Positions 50,692-59,500 of a stretch of 62,689 nt of DNA are shown here, one piece after another. Location: positions 1 to 62,689 of the forward strand of contig JAJEIE010000010.1 in assembly GCA_022827625.1 (NCBI GenBank), read 5' to 3'. Positions within the stretch are counted from its first letter, which is position 1, and the number at the start of each line of letters is the position of its first letter. Made by a program: the position numbers and the translations under genes. The notes beneath the pieces were generated by a model. It made no database searches. It was not told the DNA's origin and worked only from the letters and a program-made list of their open reading frames with translations. Source of the DNA: Candidatus Poribacteria bacterium. GTDB taxonomy: Bacteria; Poribacteria; WGA-4E; WGA-3G.

Positions 50692-51035
50692 AGTCATGGG
50701 GCTTTCTCGTGAGATTCAGAATTCCGCCACACCATCGCGAAACGGTGACAATCGTGCGAAAATCGGCAACGAACCCTTCAGAGGAGGAAGTCATTGCCGA
50801 TGGAGTCATCTGTATGATCCAGCCTGTTTCGCAGCGGGAGGCGGTAGAAGTCCGTAACGGTGTAGCGATCCAAGAGACCGACCGGATGGTGTTGTTGTCG
50901 AAACCGAACCCGGCTATCAAAAAAGGTGATTTTCTGAGACAGGCGGATTCGAGTCAGTTCAGAATCATGGATGTGTTGGGTATGCGAGGCAGCCCTGTCC
51001 AAAAACTATATCTTCGCGCCACGGGAGTCTTGTAG
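50688..51035 (+). CDS. Head closure or head-tail joining protein
   Basis: TTG start at 50688 coupled to the previous stop. The 115-residue protein is beta-rich (TVTIVRKSATNPSEEEVIAD, FRIMDVLGMRGSPVQKLYLR) like gp7/FII-type head closure proteins that plug the connector. Name by position and fold type. Confidence 0.55.
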   Translation: MKSWGFLVRFRIPPHHRETVTIVRKSATNPSEEEVIADGVICMIQPVSQREAVEVRNGVAIQETDRMVLLSKPNPAIKKGDFLRQADSSQFRIMDVLGMRGSPVQKLYLRATGVL

Positions 51036-51058
51036 AACCGCTAAGGGGACACGGAAAT

Positions 51059-51547
51059 ATGTTTGATATAACGTTTGATACACTGCGGAAAACAGAGCAG
51101 TTCCTGAACACCCTCGATGTGCGATTGCGGGATCAGAGGCGTTTATGGACGGATTACGTGATGCCGTTCACGCATTCTGAAATAGACGATATTTTTGATT
51201 CGGGCGGTCGCGGTCGGTGGGCGGACTTGGATCCGTTGTATGCGGCTCGGAAAGCGGTCACGCATCCAGGTCGCGGCATACTCGAACGTGAAGGCACTTA
51301 TCGGGATGCGGCGACAACGGCGGGGCATGCGAACAGTCTCGTGGAGGTGGGTCCCACGGAGTTAGTGTTAGGCGTCAGTGGACTGGGTTACCCCGCGTTT
51401 CATGAAGCCGGTGCGGGGGACTTACCTGCCCGTCCGGTCTATGATCTCATTGTGGCGGGGGAACGTTTTGAAGAAAGGACGGCGCAACTTGCGGAAAAGT
51501 GGTCATCTGAGGAGATCGCCGCCGCCGAACGTGGAGGTATCTCATGA
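51059..51547 (+). CDS. Virion morphogenesis protein (Mu gpG / HK97 gp10-like)
   Basis: This 162-residue protein starts at ATG 51059. The block GRGRWADLDPLYAARKAVTH, then PAFHEAGAGDLPARPVY, is characteristic of phage virion morphogenesis and tail-completion proteins that cap the tail. It follows the connector genes and overlaps the next gene by ATGA. Confidence 0.72.
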   Translation: MFDITFDTLRKTEQFLNTLDVRLRDQRRLWTDYVMPFTHSEIDDIFDSGGRGRWADLDPLYAARKAVTHPGRGILEREGTYRDAATTAGHANSLVEVGPTELVLGVSGLGYPAFHEAGAGDLPARPVYDLIVAGERFEERTAQLAEKWSSEEIAAAERGGIS

Positions 51548-52068
51548 AGGTGAAGCACCGCCGGGCAGCGATCCTTGATGCAGTGTATGGACTTTTGATC
51601 CCACTGCGAATAGATGCAGACGATGCTTATGGAGCAGAGTTCCCGATCGAGGCGAAGACGGTTCAGAAACGATATGTGCATTGGACAGCACTTGACCAGC
51701 AGGGCGCGATTCCGGCGATACTCTTGAATTTCGACGAGGTTCTCCGCAAACGCGATGGCGGGGCGAATGCGGAGTTTGCTGCGCTCGGTGAGACCGAAGA
51801 ATATCTGCCCATCGCTGTTGATATTGTGCTCAAAGAGTCGGCTGCATTCCCGACACCGCTAACAGATCAGGTATCGGATGCGATTTATACGATCGAACGG
51901 CTCATCAATGGGACACCGGATTTAGATGTCGAGGGTGTGTATCGGACGAGAGTGGCAGAGGTTCACACGTCTGCTGGCAGGATCAGCGCACTTGAAGGAA
52001 CCCCGTTTGAAATCGTACGTTTTCGGATAATTGTGACACATGTCTACCGATCAAACATCAGCGTTTGA
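51544..52068 (+). CDS. Tail terminator-like protein
   Basis: ATG 51544 overlaps the previous stop. The 174-residue protein has a beta-rich plan (DIVLKESAAFPTPLTDQVSD, FRIIVTHVYRSNI) typical of tail terminators (lambda gpU type) that stop tube growth. Identified by position and size. Confidence 0.6.
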   Translation: MKVKHRRAAILDAVYGLLIPLRIDADDAYGAEFPIEAKTVQKRYVHWTALDQQGAIPAILLNFDEVLRKRDGGANAEFAALGETEEYLPIAVDIVLKESAAFPTPLTDQVSDAIYTIERLINGTPDLDVEGVYRTRVAEVHTSAGRISALEGTPFEIVRFRIIVTHVYRSNISV

Positions 52069-52100
52069 CGCAAACACGAATCAATTAAGAGGATAAGAAA

Positions 52101-53492
52101 ATGGTAAAACGTAGAACAGCAGATAACTTTTCATTCATTATCGCACGGGAGAGTGAAACAAACGGCTCTCCTGTAACGGATGTAAAGAAAGCGGTGCCGC
52201 TGCAATATGTCGTAACGGCCTGGAATCACGACGAGAATTCGGAGAAGCAGCAGAGTCAGGCATTACGTGGGGGGCGTGCAGATGTCTTCGGAGAAGATGG
52301 ATTTTTATGGGGTGAGGGAGATGTCAGTTTGGAAATCCCATCTGGAAAGGGATTCCTTGATATTCTCCAGGGGCTCCTCGGTGATCCGAAACCGGTCAGC
52401 ACAAAACTTAAGACAAAGAAACTTGTCGCGGATACCGTGAATGCCGCAGATGTAGATGCTGACACGTATTTCACCGATCCGGCAAAAAGGGCTGAACGCA
52501 ATCCGGATCGCCCGAGTCTCTTGAAATTTAAACCCAAAGGCTCTTTCGATGCGGTGAAAGCCTTGGTAACAGGCGTACGGAAGGTCGGTCTCGCATCGTC
52601 AGATACCCTTCCGCTGAAAGAGGTGATTACTTTCGATTCCACAAAACAAATCCCCTCAACGAAGTATTTTCATTTTATCGATCAGGTGACGTTCCTCGAC
52701 GGTAACGGTGCCGCGATGGCATCCCCGAAAGGTACAATAGAGATCCTTGCCGATCCGAACGCGCACAGCACAGTGCTGAAGACGGTAGACGATGAATTCC
52801 AAGGCTGGACGATTGAACCCAACTTGGATGGTGAACCGTGGCTTGTGACCCGTGCCGTACCGATTTCAGGCACAATAGAGGTCGGCGAGAACATCGCCGC
52901 GCAGATAGATCTACGGTCCTCCCGTGTTGATAAACGACGGACGATGGGCGGTGGCAATGTAGAACAATTTACGCCAACAAGCTCTGATCAAAAGAAGTTT
53001 CCGTTTATCGGTCGCAGGTTTTTCCCCGGATATGGCAGGTACCTCGTCATAGATGGTGAGGCTGTGATTTGCGATGCTGCACCGATTTCGATTGCCCATA
53101 ACTATGATTTTGCACAAGGGAAGAAACCGGGACGTTTCCGCAGAGGGGTAGAACCGACAAGTCGGCGCAATGTAACAGTGAATGTTCAGACCAAATACGA
53201 ATCCGGGACCTCAGCCGAAGACGAAGGCAAATATATCAAATGGGACGAGAAGTTTCGTAACAACGAGCCCGTCTCTGTCCAGATCGTGACGTATCAGTGG
53301 TTGGGCAACGGACGGCAACTTGAAATCATTTACGATATGACGAACTGTGAAATCACTGCCCCCGTGCGTGTTCCAGCAACGTCTCCGGGTGCGATCCCGA
53401 TTACGATTGCGCTCAAGGCAGTGCCGCCCTCTGGCGAAACCGCGGGCGAGTTGAAAGTTACGATCGTCAACGATGATAAGTGGGCAGGGTAA
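52101..53492 (+). CDS. Major tail tube protein
   Basis: This 463-residue protein starts at ATG 52101 behind GAGGATAAG. It is beta-rich, with SLEIPSGKGFLDILQGLLGD and KYFHFIDQVTFLDGNGAAMA, and long for a tube protein, so it may carry an extra domain (residues ~250-460). In siphoviruses it forms the tail lumen. No sheath gene is seen here, which supports a non-contractile tail. Confidence 0.65.
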   Translation: MVKRRTADNFSFIIARESETNGSPVTDVKKAVPLQYVVTAWNHDENSEKQQSQALRGGRADVFGEDGFLWGEGDVSLEIPSGKGFLDILQGLLGDPKPVSTKLKTKKLVADTVNAADVDADTYFTDPAKRAERNPDRPSLLKFKPKGSFDAVKALVTGVRKVGLASSDTLPLKEVITFDSTKQIPSTKYFHFIDQVTFLDGNGAAMASPKGTIEILADPNAHSTVLKTVDDEFQGWTIEPNLDGEPWLVTRAVPISGTIEVGENIAAQIDLRSSRVDKRRTMGGGNVEQFTPTSSDQKKFPFIGRRFFPGYGRYLVIDGEAVICDAAPISIAHNYDFAQGKKPGRFRRGVEPTSRRNVTVNVQTKYESGTSAEDEGKYIKWDEKFRNNEPVSVQIVTYQWLGNGRQLEIIYDMTNCEITAPVRVPATSPGAIPITIALKAVPPSGETAGELKVTIVNDDKWAG

Positions 53493-53500
53493 AAAGGAGG

Positions 53501-53540
53501 CGGTGTGTCCGCGCCCGAATGAATTCGGAGGGGCACACCG
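53501..53540 (+). promoter_or_regulatory. Hairpin over the ribosome site of the tail chaperone
   Basis: CGGTGTG (53501-53507) and CACACCG (53534-53540) pair. The loop holds the GGAGGGG ribosome site of the gene at 53550, so translation may be limited by folding. Confidence 0.55.
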
Positions 53541-53549
53541 TAGATTTTC

Positions 53550-54521
53550 ATGACAGACAAAAACATACAAGACCAGTTGGATGCTCAGATAAAGGCGAAA
53601 CGGGCTGCACAGGTCGTTGAGGTCTCGGAAGCACCCACGCTCACGTCAGAGATATTCGAGAGAGATGATCGGAGAGAAGCGATCGTTGAAGTGAACTTTC
53701 GTGATATGTCGGCTCGGTTGGTTGAAACTTCGGATGCCCCGAAGCTGACGACCGAAGTGCTACAGACGCTTGGCAAGCCTCTCAAGACGGTTGAGATGTT
53801 CTTCGATAACCAAATCTGGCAAGTGACGGTCCGAGACGGTGTCCCGCTGGAGTTGGAGATACAGCAGTTAAAGATAATCAAAGAATATGCGGATCGAGAA
53901 CACGACCCGACTGTGATGGCAGAATGCGATCGTGCGATTGCGAACCTAATGCTCGCACACATGATAGTAGATCCGCAGTTCTCATACCAAGGCGAAGGAG
54001 AGGACCCTCCGATTGAAGCGCGTTCTTCTGTTCTGATAGATGCGCTCTCTAACGCGCAGGTCGCCGTCAATAATCTCACCGAAGACGAAATCTATCAAGT
54101 GACCGTCCGTCGCGGGATACCTTCCGATGCGTTTGCGATTGCTGGGGAGACGTTTGAATTCTACTCCGTCGGTGGCAAGCGAAGGTCGTATGTAGAGATG
54201 CCCGACGAGGAACTCTCGGTGGAGATGGCGAGGAATACTGCCCGGCGTCAAGTGCTTGTGCCAGCGATGATTGTGGACCCACACCTGTCATACACACCGG
54301 TGTCGGAAGACGTGGAGGTTTCGGGAGGAGACACGGAGGGGTATCCTGTAGGGCTTTTGTCCGAGCGTTTTATGCGGACGCTCATGGAAGCGCACAAGGT
54401 CACCAATATCCCAGAGGCAGGGCTGAGGTCCCTGCAACATCACTTTCGATCTCGCAATCGAGACACCAACGGGACGCAAGAGAGCCGCAAATCTCTGGGC
54501 GATGACGGAGGGACGGGGTAG
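53550..54521 (+). CDS. Tail assembly chaperone, first frame
   Basis: This 323-residue protein starts at ATG 53550. It contains two diverged copies of a unit with QVTVRDGVPL / QVTVRRGIP and MIVDPQFSY / MIVDPHLSY (around residues 90-150 and 183-250). The segment MIVDP plus an acidic stretch is typical of tail assembly chaperones that hold the tape measure. It precedes the tape-measure gene, separated only by a moron insertion. A downstream reading frame (54502-54633) continues in +1, as in gpG/gpGT. Confidence 0.62.
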   Translation: MTDKNIQDQLDAQIKAKRAAQVVEVSEAPTLTSEIFERDDRREAIVEVNFRDMSARLVETSDAPKLTTEVLQTLGKPLKTVEMFFDNQIWQVTVRDGVPLELEIQQLKIIKEYADREHDPTVMAECDRAIANLMLAHMIVDPQFSYQGEGEDPPIEARSSVLIDALSNAQVAVNNLTEDEIYQVTVRRGIPSDAFAIAGETFEFYSVGGKRRSYVEMPDEELSVEMARNTARRQVLVPAMIVDPHLSYTPVSEDVEVSGGDTEGYPVGLLSERFMRTLMEAHKVTNIPEAGLRSLQHHFRSRNRDTNGTQESRKSLGDDGGTG

Positions 54522-54633
54522 ACCCTCGGAGTGGGTCTGTCCTGACGCGGATATAAACTACCGACTCAGTTATGATCAGATATGTTTTGAAGCGTACTGC
54601 TTGGAAATGGAAGCACTGCGAAAGAGCAAATGA
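54502..54633 (+). CDS. Probable frameshift extension of the tail chaperone
   Basis: In the +1 (or -2) frame relative to the chaperone, the reading frame is open from about 54427 to 54633 and encodes SEWVCPDADINYRLSYDQIC then FEAYCLEMEALRKSK, which looks like the T-part of gpGT chaperones. ATG 54502 would allow separate translation, but a programmed frameshift before 54521 is the more usual arrangement. Confidence 0.5.
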   Translation: MTEGRGRPSEWVCPDADINYRLSYDQICFEAYCLEMEALRKSK

Positions 54634-54676
54634 TTTTAACTTGAAGTGAGCGCGAGTTGTGTCGTGTGCTGGGGGA

Positions 54677-55225
54677 TTAGTTAATGGGAGTAGGACGCTC
54701 TAAAAGCAGACCTGCCCATTCATTTCCATCATCCCACCAATGCATCTCAAAATGAAAAATATATTGTCTGCCTTCAACCAACCCGACCAGTTTGGAGGGG
54801 TCATTCAGAGGTTTTGTGATGAATAGCGTGGTTCTATCCAGGGCTTCAAGAAGATTTTTTTTATCAGAAATAATACCGCCATCACGATCCTCTCCAATTA
54901 AAACAAGGTAGGCTTTGATTTTTACTGTATCACCCTCTGTATACGTATTGGAGTTTCTAACAAACTCGTCGTAGGTGATCCAGGGTGTCGCGATATTATC
55001 TTCAACAGACGGTACCGCGGATAAGTTGTCTATACACTCTTTTTCGAGTCTGATGAGATAGTCTCCGTTTTCGATCCTAAAGTCTTCAAGACATGCCGCT
55101 GCGTCAACGGCTAATTCTTCTGTAGTATCGGTAGAACTTAAAGCCTTTACAATATTGGAAGTGTCGCCACAACCTATAATAATAAACAGGGAACTGAAGA
55201 TAAAACACAAAACTAAGTTTTTCAA
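54677..55225 (-). CDS. Lipoprotein of the second moron block
   Basis: TTG start at 55225 with AGGAG six bases upstream. The 182-residue protein has a signal with lipobox IIIGCG and a mature domain with EFVRNSNTYTEGDTVKIKAY and GRQYIFHFEMHWWDDGNEWA. It reads against the tail genes, so it is not structural. A membrane-anchored exclusion or fitness factor is possible. Confidence 0.68.
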   Translation of the reverse strand: MKNLVLCFIFSSLFIIIGCGDTSNIVKALSSTDTTEELAVDAAACLEDFRIENGDYLIRLEKECIDNLSAVPSVEDNIATPWITYDEFVRNSNTYTEGDTVKIKAYLVLIGEDRDGGIISDKKNLLEALDRTTLFITKPLNDPSKLVGLVEGRQYIFHFEMHWWDDGNEWAGLLLERPTPIN

Positions 55226-55234
55226 GAGTGTCTC

Positions 55235-55669
55235 CTATCTGGATTTCAGAGATTTATTTGTAGAAATCGTTTTTGTATCAGTCTTGACAGGGGTAAGCAC
55301 CTCGTATATCACGCCAGATGCATCAACAAATATATTTATAGAGTAAGTTGTGTGCCGTTCTACAAGAAAATAGTTAGCATGAGCCCTGTGACGCTGCGAA
55401 GTGTCCTCTTTCTCAACAGTTACATACGAAAATTCGTGGCGCATGTTTCCGTTGCCAATATCTGTTGATTTAACCAACCTGAGTGTGGGATAGTTGCGAA
55501 AAAGATCATCAAGTCGTGAATCCGCTAAGGACTCAGAAAGCAACTTTAATTCGTTCTCAGCAGTGTTGTGAAAAACAGGAATGAACGCGCACCCTATGAA
55601 CGCCATAGCAAAGACGAAGGCAGCGAATGCGAGCAGGACGAGTAAGAAAAAGTGATGTTTATTTTTCAA
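55235..55669 (-). CDS. Membrane-anchored moron protein
   Basis: TTG start at 55669 with AAGGAG upstream, preferred over 55714. The 144-residue protein has an N-terminal helix (HFFLLVLLAFAAFVFAMAFI) and an exported beta-rich domain (YPTLRLVKSTDIGNGNMRHE). No family recognised. Confidence 0.6.
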   Translation of the reverse strand: MKNKHHFFLLVLLAFAAFVFAMAFIGCAFIPVFHNTAENELKLLSESLADSRLDDLFRNYPTLRLVKSTDIGNGNMRHEFSYVTVEKEDTSQRHRAHANYFLVERHTTYSINIFVDASGVIYEVLTPVKTDTKTISTNKSLKSR

Positions 55670-55710
55670 GGTGTGTCTCCTTTTAAGCGATTTTTCCAAG
55701 TAGGGGGCTA

Positions 55711-56058
55711 TCATACTTTCTGTTGTTTGAGTATCTCAATTTCTTTCTTAAGGGAGTCAATCTGTTGCTGGGTCTCTCTATTCCGCCAAGCCATGAGTGC
55801 TTGAGGCAACCCCACAGCGACGATAATCAATGCGACAAGTGCAATCACGATGTTAGACAACAACGTTAGACGTTTTTCGACACTCTCAAACCTAACATCA
55901 ACGTATTCTTTCACCCGTTTTTCAGATGCGGTAATCTCGGTTTTGACTTCTTCTTTGACAATCAACCGGATTTTATCAAGGTCGGCATCAGAGAGTTCGC
56001 TATAAACCGGTAAAGCAAACACACAAAGCAGTATCAAGAGGGCGAGAATGTGTTTCAT
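55711..56058 (-). CDS. Exported coiled-coil protein with membrane helix
   Basis: ATG 56058 with AGGAG eight bases upstream. The 115-residue protein has a signal peptide (ILALLILLCVFALPVYS), a coiled coil (VKEEVKTEITASEKRVKEYV), a membrane helix (IVIALVALIIVAVGLPQAL) and a second short coil. This plan resembles envelope-stress or toxin-like membrane proteins. Function unknown. Confidence 0.6.
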   Translation of the reverse strand: MKHILALLILLCVFALPVYSELSDADLDKIRLIVKEEVKTEITASEKRVKEYVDVRFESVEKRLTLLSNIVIALVALIIVAVGLPQALMAWRNRETQQQIDSLKKEIEILKQQKV

Positions 56059-56092
56059 CGAGTATCTCCTCTAAATAGTGTACGAATGTTCA

Positions 56093-56338
56093 TCACTTCA
56101 ATAAGGCAATAAGCGCGATGATAACCGCGCCGACAGCCGTGGCAGTCGTGACAATTTGCCAGACGCTTGCTTTGCCTTCTTGCGTGCCTTCAAGTTTGCC
56201 TTTGATCCACGCAACATCATTTTCAAGGGTGCCAAGGCGTTTGTTAACATCCTCAAACTGGTGTTGAATATTATCCAACTGGCGTTGGATATTATCAAAG
56301 TTTTGTTTCATGAATTCATACAATTCTTCAGTCGTCAT
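56093..56338 (-). CDS. XhlA-like coiled-coil membrane protein
   Basis: The start at 56338 has AGAGG upstream, better than 56449. The 81-residue protein has an N-terminal coiled coil (EFMKQNFDNIQRQLDNIQHQ) and a C-terminal helix (QIVTTATAVGAVIIALIALL), the plan of haemolysin-XhlA-like proteins, which are cell-lysis accessories. It is read from the promoter at 56474. Confidence 0.55.
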   Translation of the reverse strand: MTTEELYEFMKQNFDNIQRQLDNIQHQFEDVNKRLGTLENDVAWIKGKLEGTQEGKASVWQIVTTATAVGAVIIALIALLK

Positions 56339-56417
56339 GGGGTTTACCTCTTTAGATTTAGCGCGCATTAAATAATGGGTCTCACACCTCACACCTTTAA
56401 CCCCGTTGAAGTGGGTA

Positions 56418-56458
56418 GGCAGACACGTCACCCAGCGGTGACGCTTCAACTGTCTGCC
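56418..56458 (-). promoter_or_regulatory. Nested leader hairpins
   Basis: GGCAGAC (56418-56424) pairs with GTCTGCC (56452-56458), and inside it CGTCACC pairs with GGTGACG around CAGC. GTTGAAG and CTTCAAC nearby give an alternative stem. It lies in the leader of the minus-strand block. Confidence 0.55.
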
Positions 56459-56473
56459 AGTGTGATAGGAAAG

Positions 56474-56502
56474 AGTTTAACAGTTTTTTTGCTTTTTGTC
56501 AA
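56474..56502 (-). promoter_or_regulatory. Promoter of the second moron block
   Basis: Minus strand: TTGACA (56502-56497), a 17-base spacer, TAAACT (56479-56474). It overlaps the region just before the tape-measure ribosome site. Confidence 0.65.
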
Positions 56503-56518
56503 GTAGGAGATTCGTAAA

Positions 56519-59500
56519 ATGGCAGATGTAACAATTCGATTTCGTGGTGATTCCAAAGAAGCGATACGCGCTATAGACCAACTTCAGTCGGAGGTGTCGG
56601 AGCTTGGCGGTCACTTGACGCGAACCCGGCAGCAGATGGGCATGACGACGACCGAGGTCCAAAAGTTGGGTCGTTCGTTAGGCGATGTGGACGCGCCGAC
56701 GCGTGTTCTGACGGGTTCTCTGGGCAAGATGGGAGGGTTCTTGGCGGGGCTTGGGCTTGTTCATGCGGCACGGCGGGTGGCGCAATTTGGCGCAGCGTCG
56801 TTGAAAGCGGCTGGCGAGTTGAACGGTATGGTTCGGGGCTTGGAAGATGCTTACGGCTCATCAGAGATCGCGACGCGCCGATTTTCGGAGTTTGTGGAGT
56901 TGGCAAAAACGCCGGGCTTGGCGATCCCGCAATTGACGACCTATGATGCGATTCTAAAGAATATCGGGAATACGGCGGGTGAAAACAATGTCATCTTTAC
57001 AGGACTCGCAAAGGGAATTACAACCTACGGGGGCAGTGTCCACGATGTGACCGGAGCATTGCACCAGCTCCAGCAAGCTATGGACGGTAATAGAATTGTT
57101 TCACAAGATTTCCGTCCTCTACTCGAAAGGACGCGCGGATCATTTTTAGCAGTCGCTAAGACGGTGCATGGGTTCACCGGTGGCATTGATGAAATGCGTG
57201 CCTCGTGGCAAGCCTCTGGATCGACGTTGAAAGAGTATTTATTGCCAATCTTTGAACGTATGAATCAGAGATTTGCCGGCGCGCCTGTGGACAGTTACAC
57301 AAACAAAATGGGTAACCTCGAAGATGCCTTTGGATTGCTTCAGGCGGCGATCGGTCAGAAGTTATTGCCCGCTTTTGACAGTATTTCTGATTCGATTTTA
57401 GACGTGATTGAGAACACGACGAAGGCGATAGAAGGTTTTGAGGATTTAACAGATTCTATCTATAGCGTCACGGAAGCCTTCTCGAACCGGCAATCTGTCG
57501 TTGACCATATCGAGGACTTACGCCGTCTGCGAGACGAACAGCAGCAACTCGCGGATGAGAACGCACCGGGTATCCTCGGTATCAACTTCAATCAAGAAGC
57601 GTTTGATACAGCGACGCAGAATGTAGAGGAACTCAACGCAGCGATCAAACTGTATGAGGAAGCGATTGCGGGTGTGCCGGGCAGTGAGCAGGCATTACAG
57701 CAAGCCATCGACACCACCGCAGCAGCTCTGAAAGAACGCAAAAACGCGTACGTTGAATCGTTATCTGCTCTGAAATCCGAACGCGATGCGAACTCGCTTT
57801 TTGTCGATGACGCGACGAAGTTAGTTCTCAATATTGAATCCGAGATCGAAGCACTTGAATCGAAACAGAAGACGCTGACATCTGTCCAAGCCGCGCTTGA
57901 CACGTATAGAGAGTCGCAAAGTGCTGCGAGCGAAGAGGGGACACAAGAGGCAGCGGTTTACAGAGACATCACGAGAGAGCTTGACACCCTCAAAGATACC
58001 CTCGAAACCTATCAAAAGGCACTTGAGGACGCAGAAACACCCAAAGACGCAGCAGCGGCACACCAGGGTATCATAGACACACTGACGGCGTTACAAACCC
58101 TCCAACAAGGGCGTGCAGAAGATTTAGGGGATGCCCGTGCATACTACGCCGCGCACCGTTCATTCGTTGAAGGACAAAAGCAAGCTGCAGAAGACTTAGC
58201 AAAAGCAGAAGAGCGATTCTCAAAACGCACCCAACAACAACGCGAGCGTTCGAGGAAAGAGAGAATTGCGTCCGCAAAACGCGCCCGTGATGTCGAGGTT
58301 GCTGCAAACGAAGCAGCCGCAGCCTCCGGAGAGGCATACGCAGAGCAGTTAGAACGGCTTGAGACGGCATCCCAACGCGAGCGATTTATCCAAATCGTTG
58401 AAAGTTTCCAAGCACAGGGACTGTCATTTGATGAAGCTCGCGAGAAAGCAGAACCCTATATTGATGTGATTGCGGGCATCCCCGGCACAATAACGGATGC
58501 CGACGCTGCCTTGGGGCGGTTTAATAGTAATCTTGTCAGAGATGTAGATCAGTCCGCAGACGCAGTTGTAAACCTGTCCCGTGCGGTTACTGCCTTGGGG
58601 CGGTCCTTGAATGAAAGCCTACCCGATACCGCAGGATCCCTTGAGCGTTCATTATTGAACGAGCAGCGGTATTTTGAAAACACCTCGACCGGAAGAACCC
58701 TTGACGATATTCAAAGGGAAGCCGGAGAAGACGGCTTGGCGTTTCTGAAATCGTTTGAACGCGGTAGGGAGTTTCTTGACGACTATAAGGATGGCGTTCA
58801 CGCAGCTGCAGACGAAACAGAGGGACTTAAGCGAATCGCTAAGGAGCTTGATGCGGTGACGCTGGATAACCTGGTGGGCGAGTTTTCAAGACTGGATGGT
58901 GCTGTCGGTGATATTAGCACGAAGATAGGGCAATTTGATATTCAAGGGCTCGCGAGTGGTAACCCCGCAAGTATCGCCACACTTCCCTTCCAGCTTTACA
59001 ACGCTTTCACCTTTGACCAGCGGCAAGCGGATGCGCGGTTACCTGAGTTAGACAGAAAGAACCGCGAGGCGTATGAGCGCGGTGAGTTTGGGATACCGAC
59101 AGATTTGCTTGATTTCGGACGTGGACGCGTTCAACAGGCAATCGGTTTGACAGATGATCCACAACTCCAGGCACTTCTTGGAGGCTTGAATCCGGTCATT
59201 GGGAAAACAGGTCTTGATGAAGTTGCAAACATCCCTGAACGCATCCGTGAAGCAATTCAATCCTATACGGATCGTGCTTTAGAGGCACTTCAAGAGGAAT
59301 TGAATGAATCTGCATTCAACTTGAACTTCGCAAGACAAACGGGTGGTGATGTTCAAGGCGCGCTCAATGATGTGATTAGCGCAAATACGGCTTTCTACCA
59401 AGAACAGATTGACTCGTATAACCTCCAACGCCAGGCGTTAGGCTACGCCGTCGGGAATGTTGAGGAATTGAACCGTAGGATAAACGAGTTGAATAACGAA

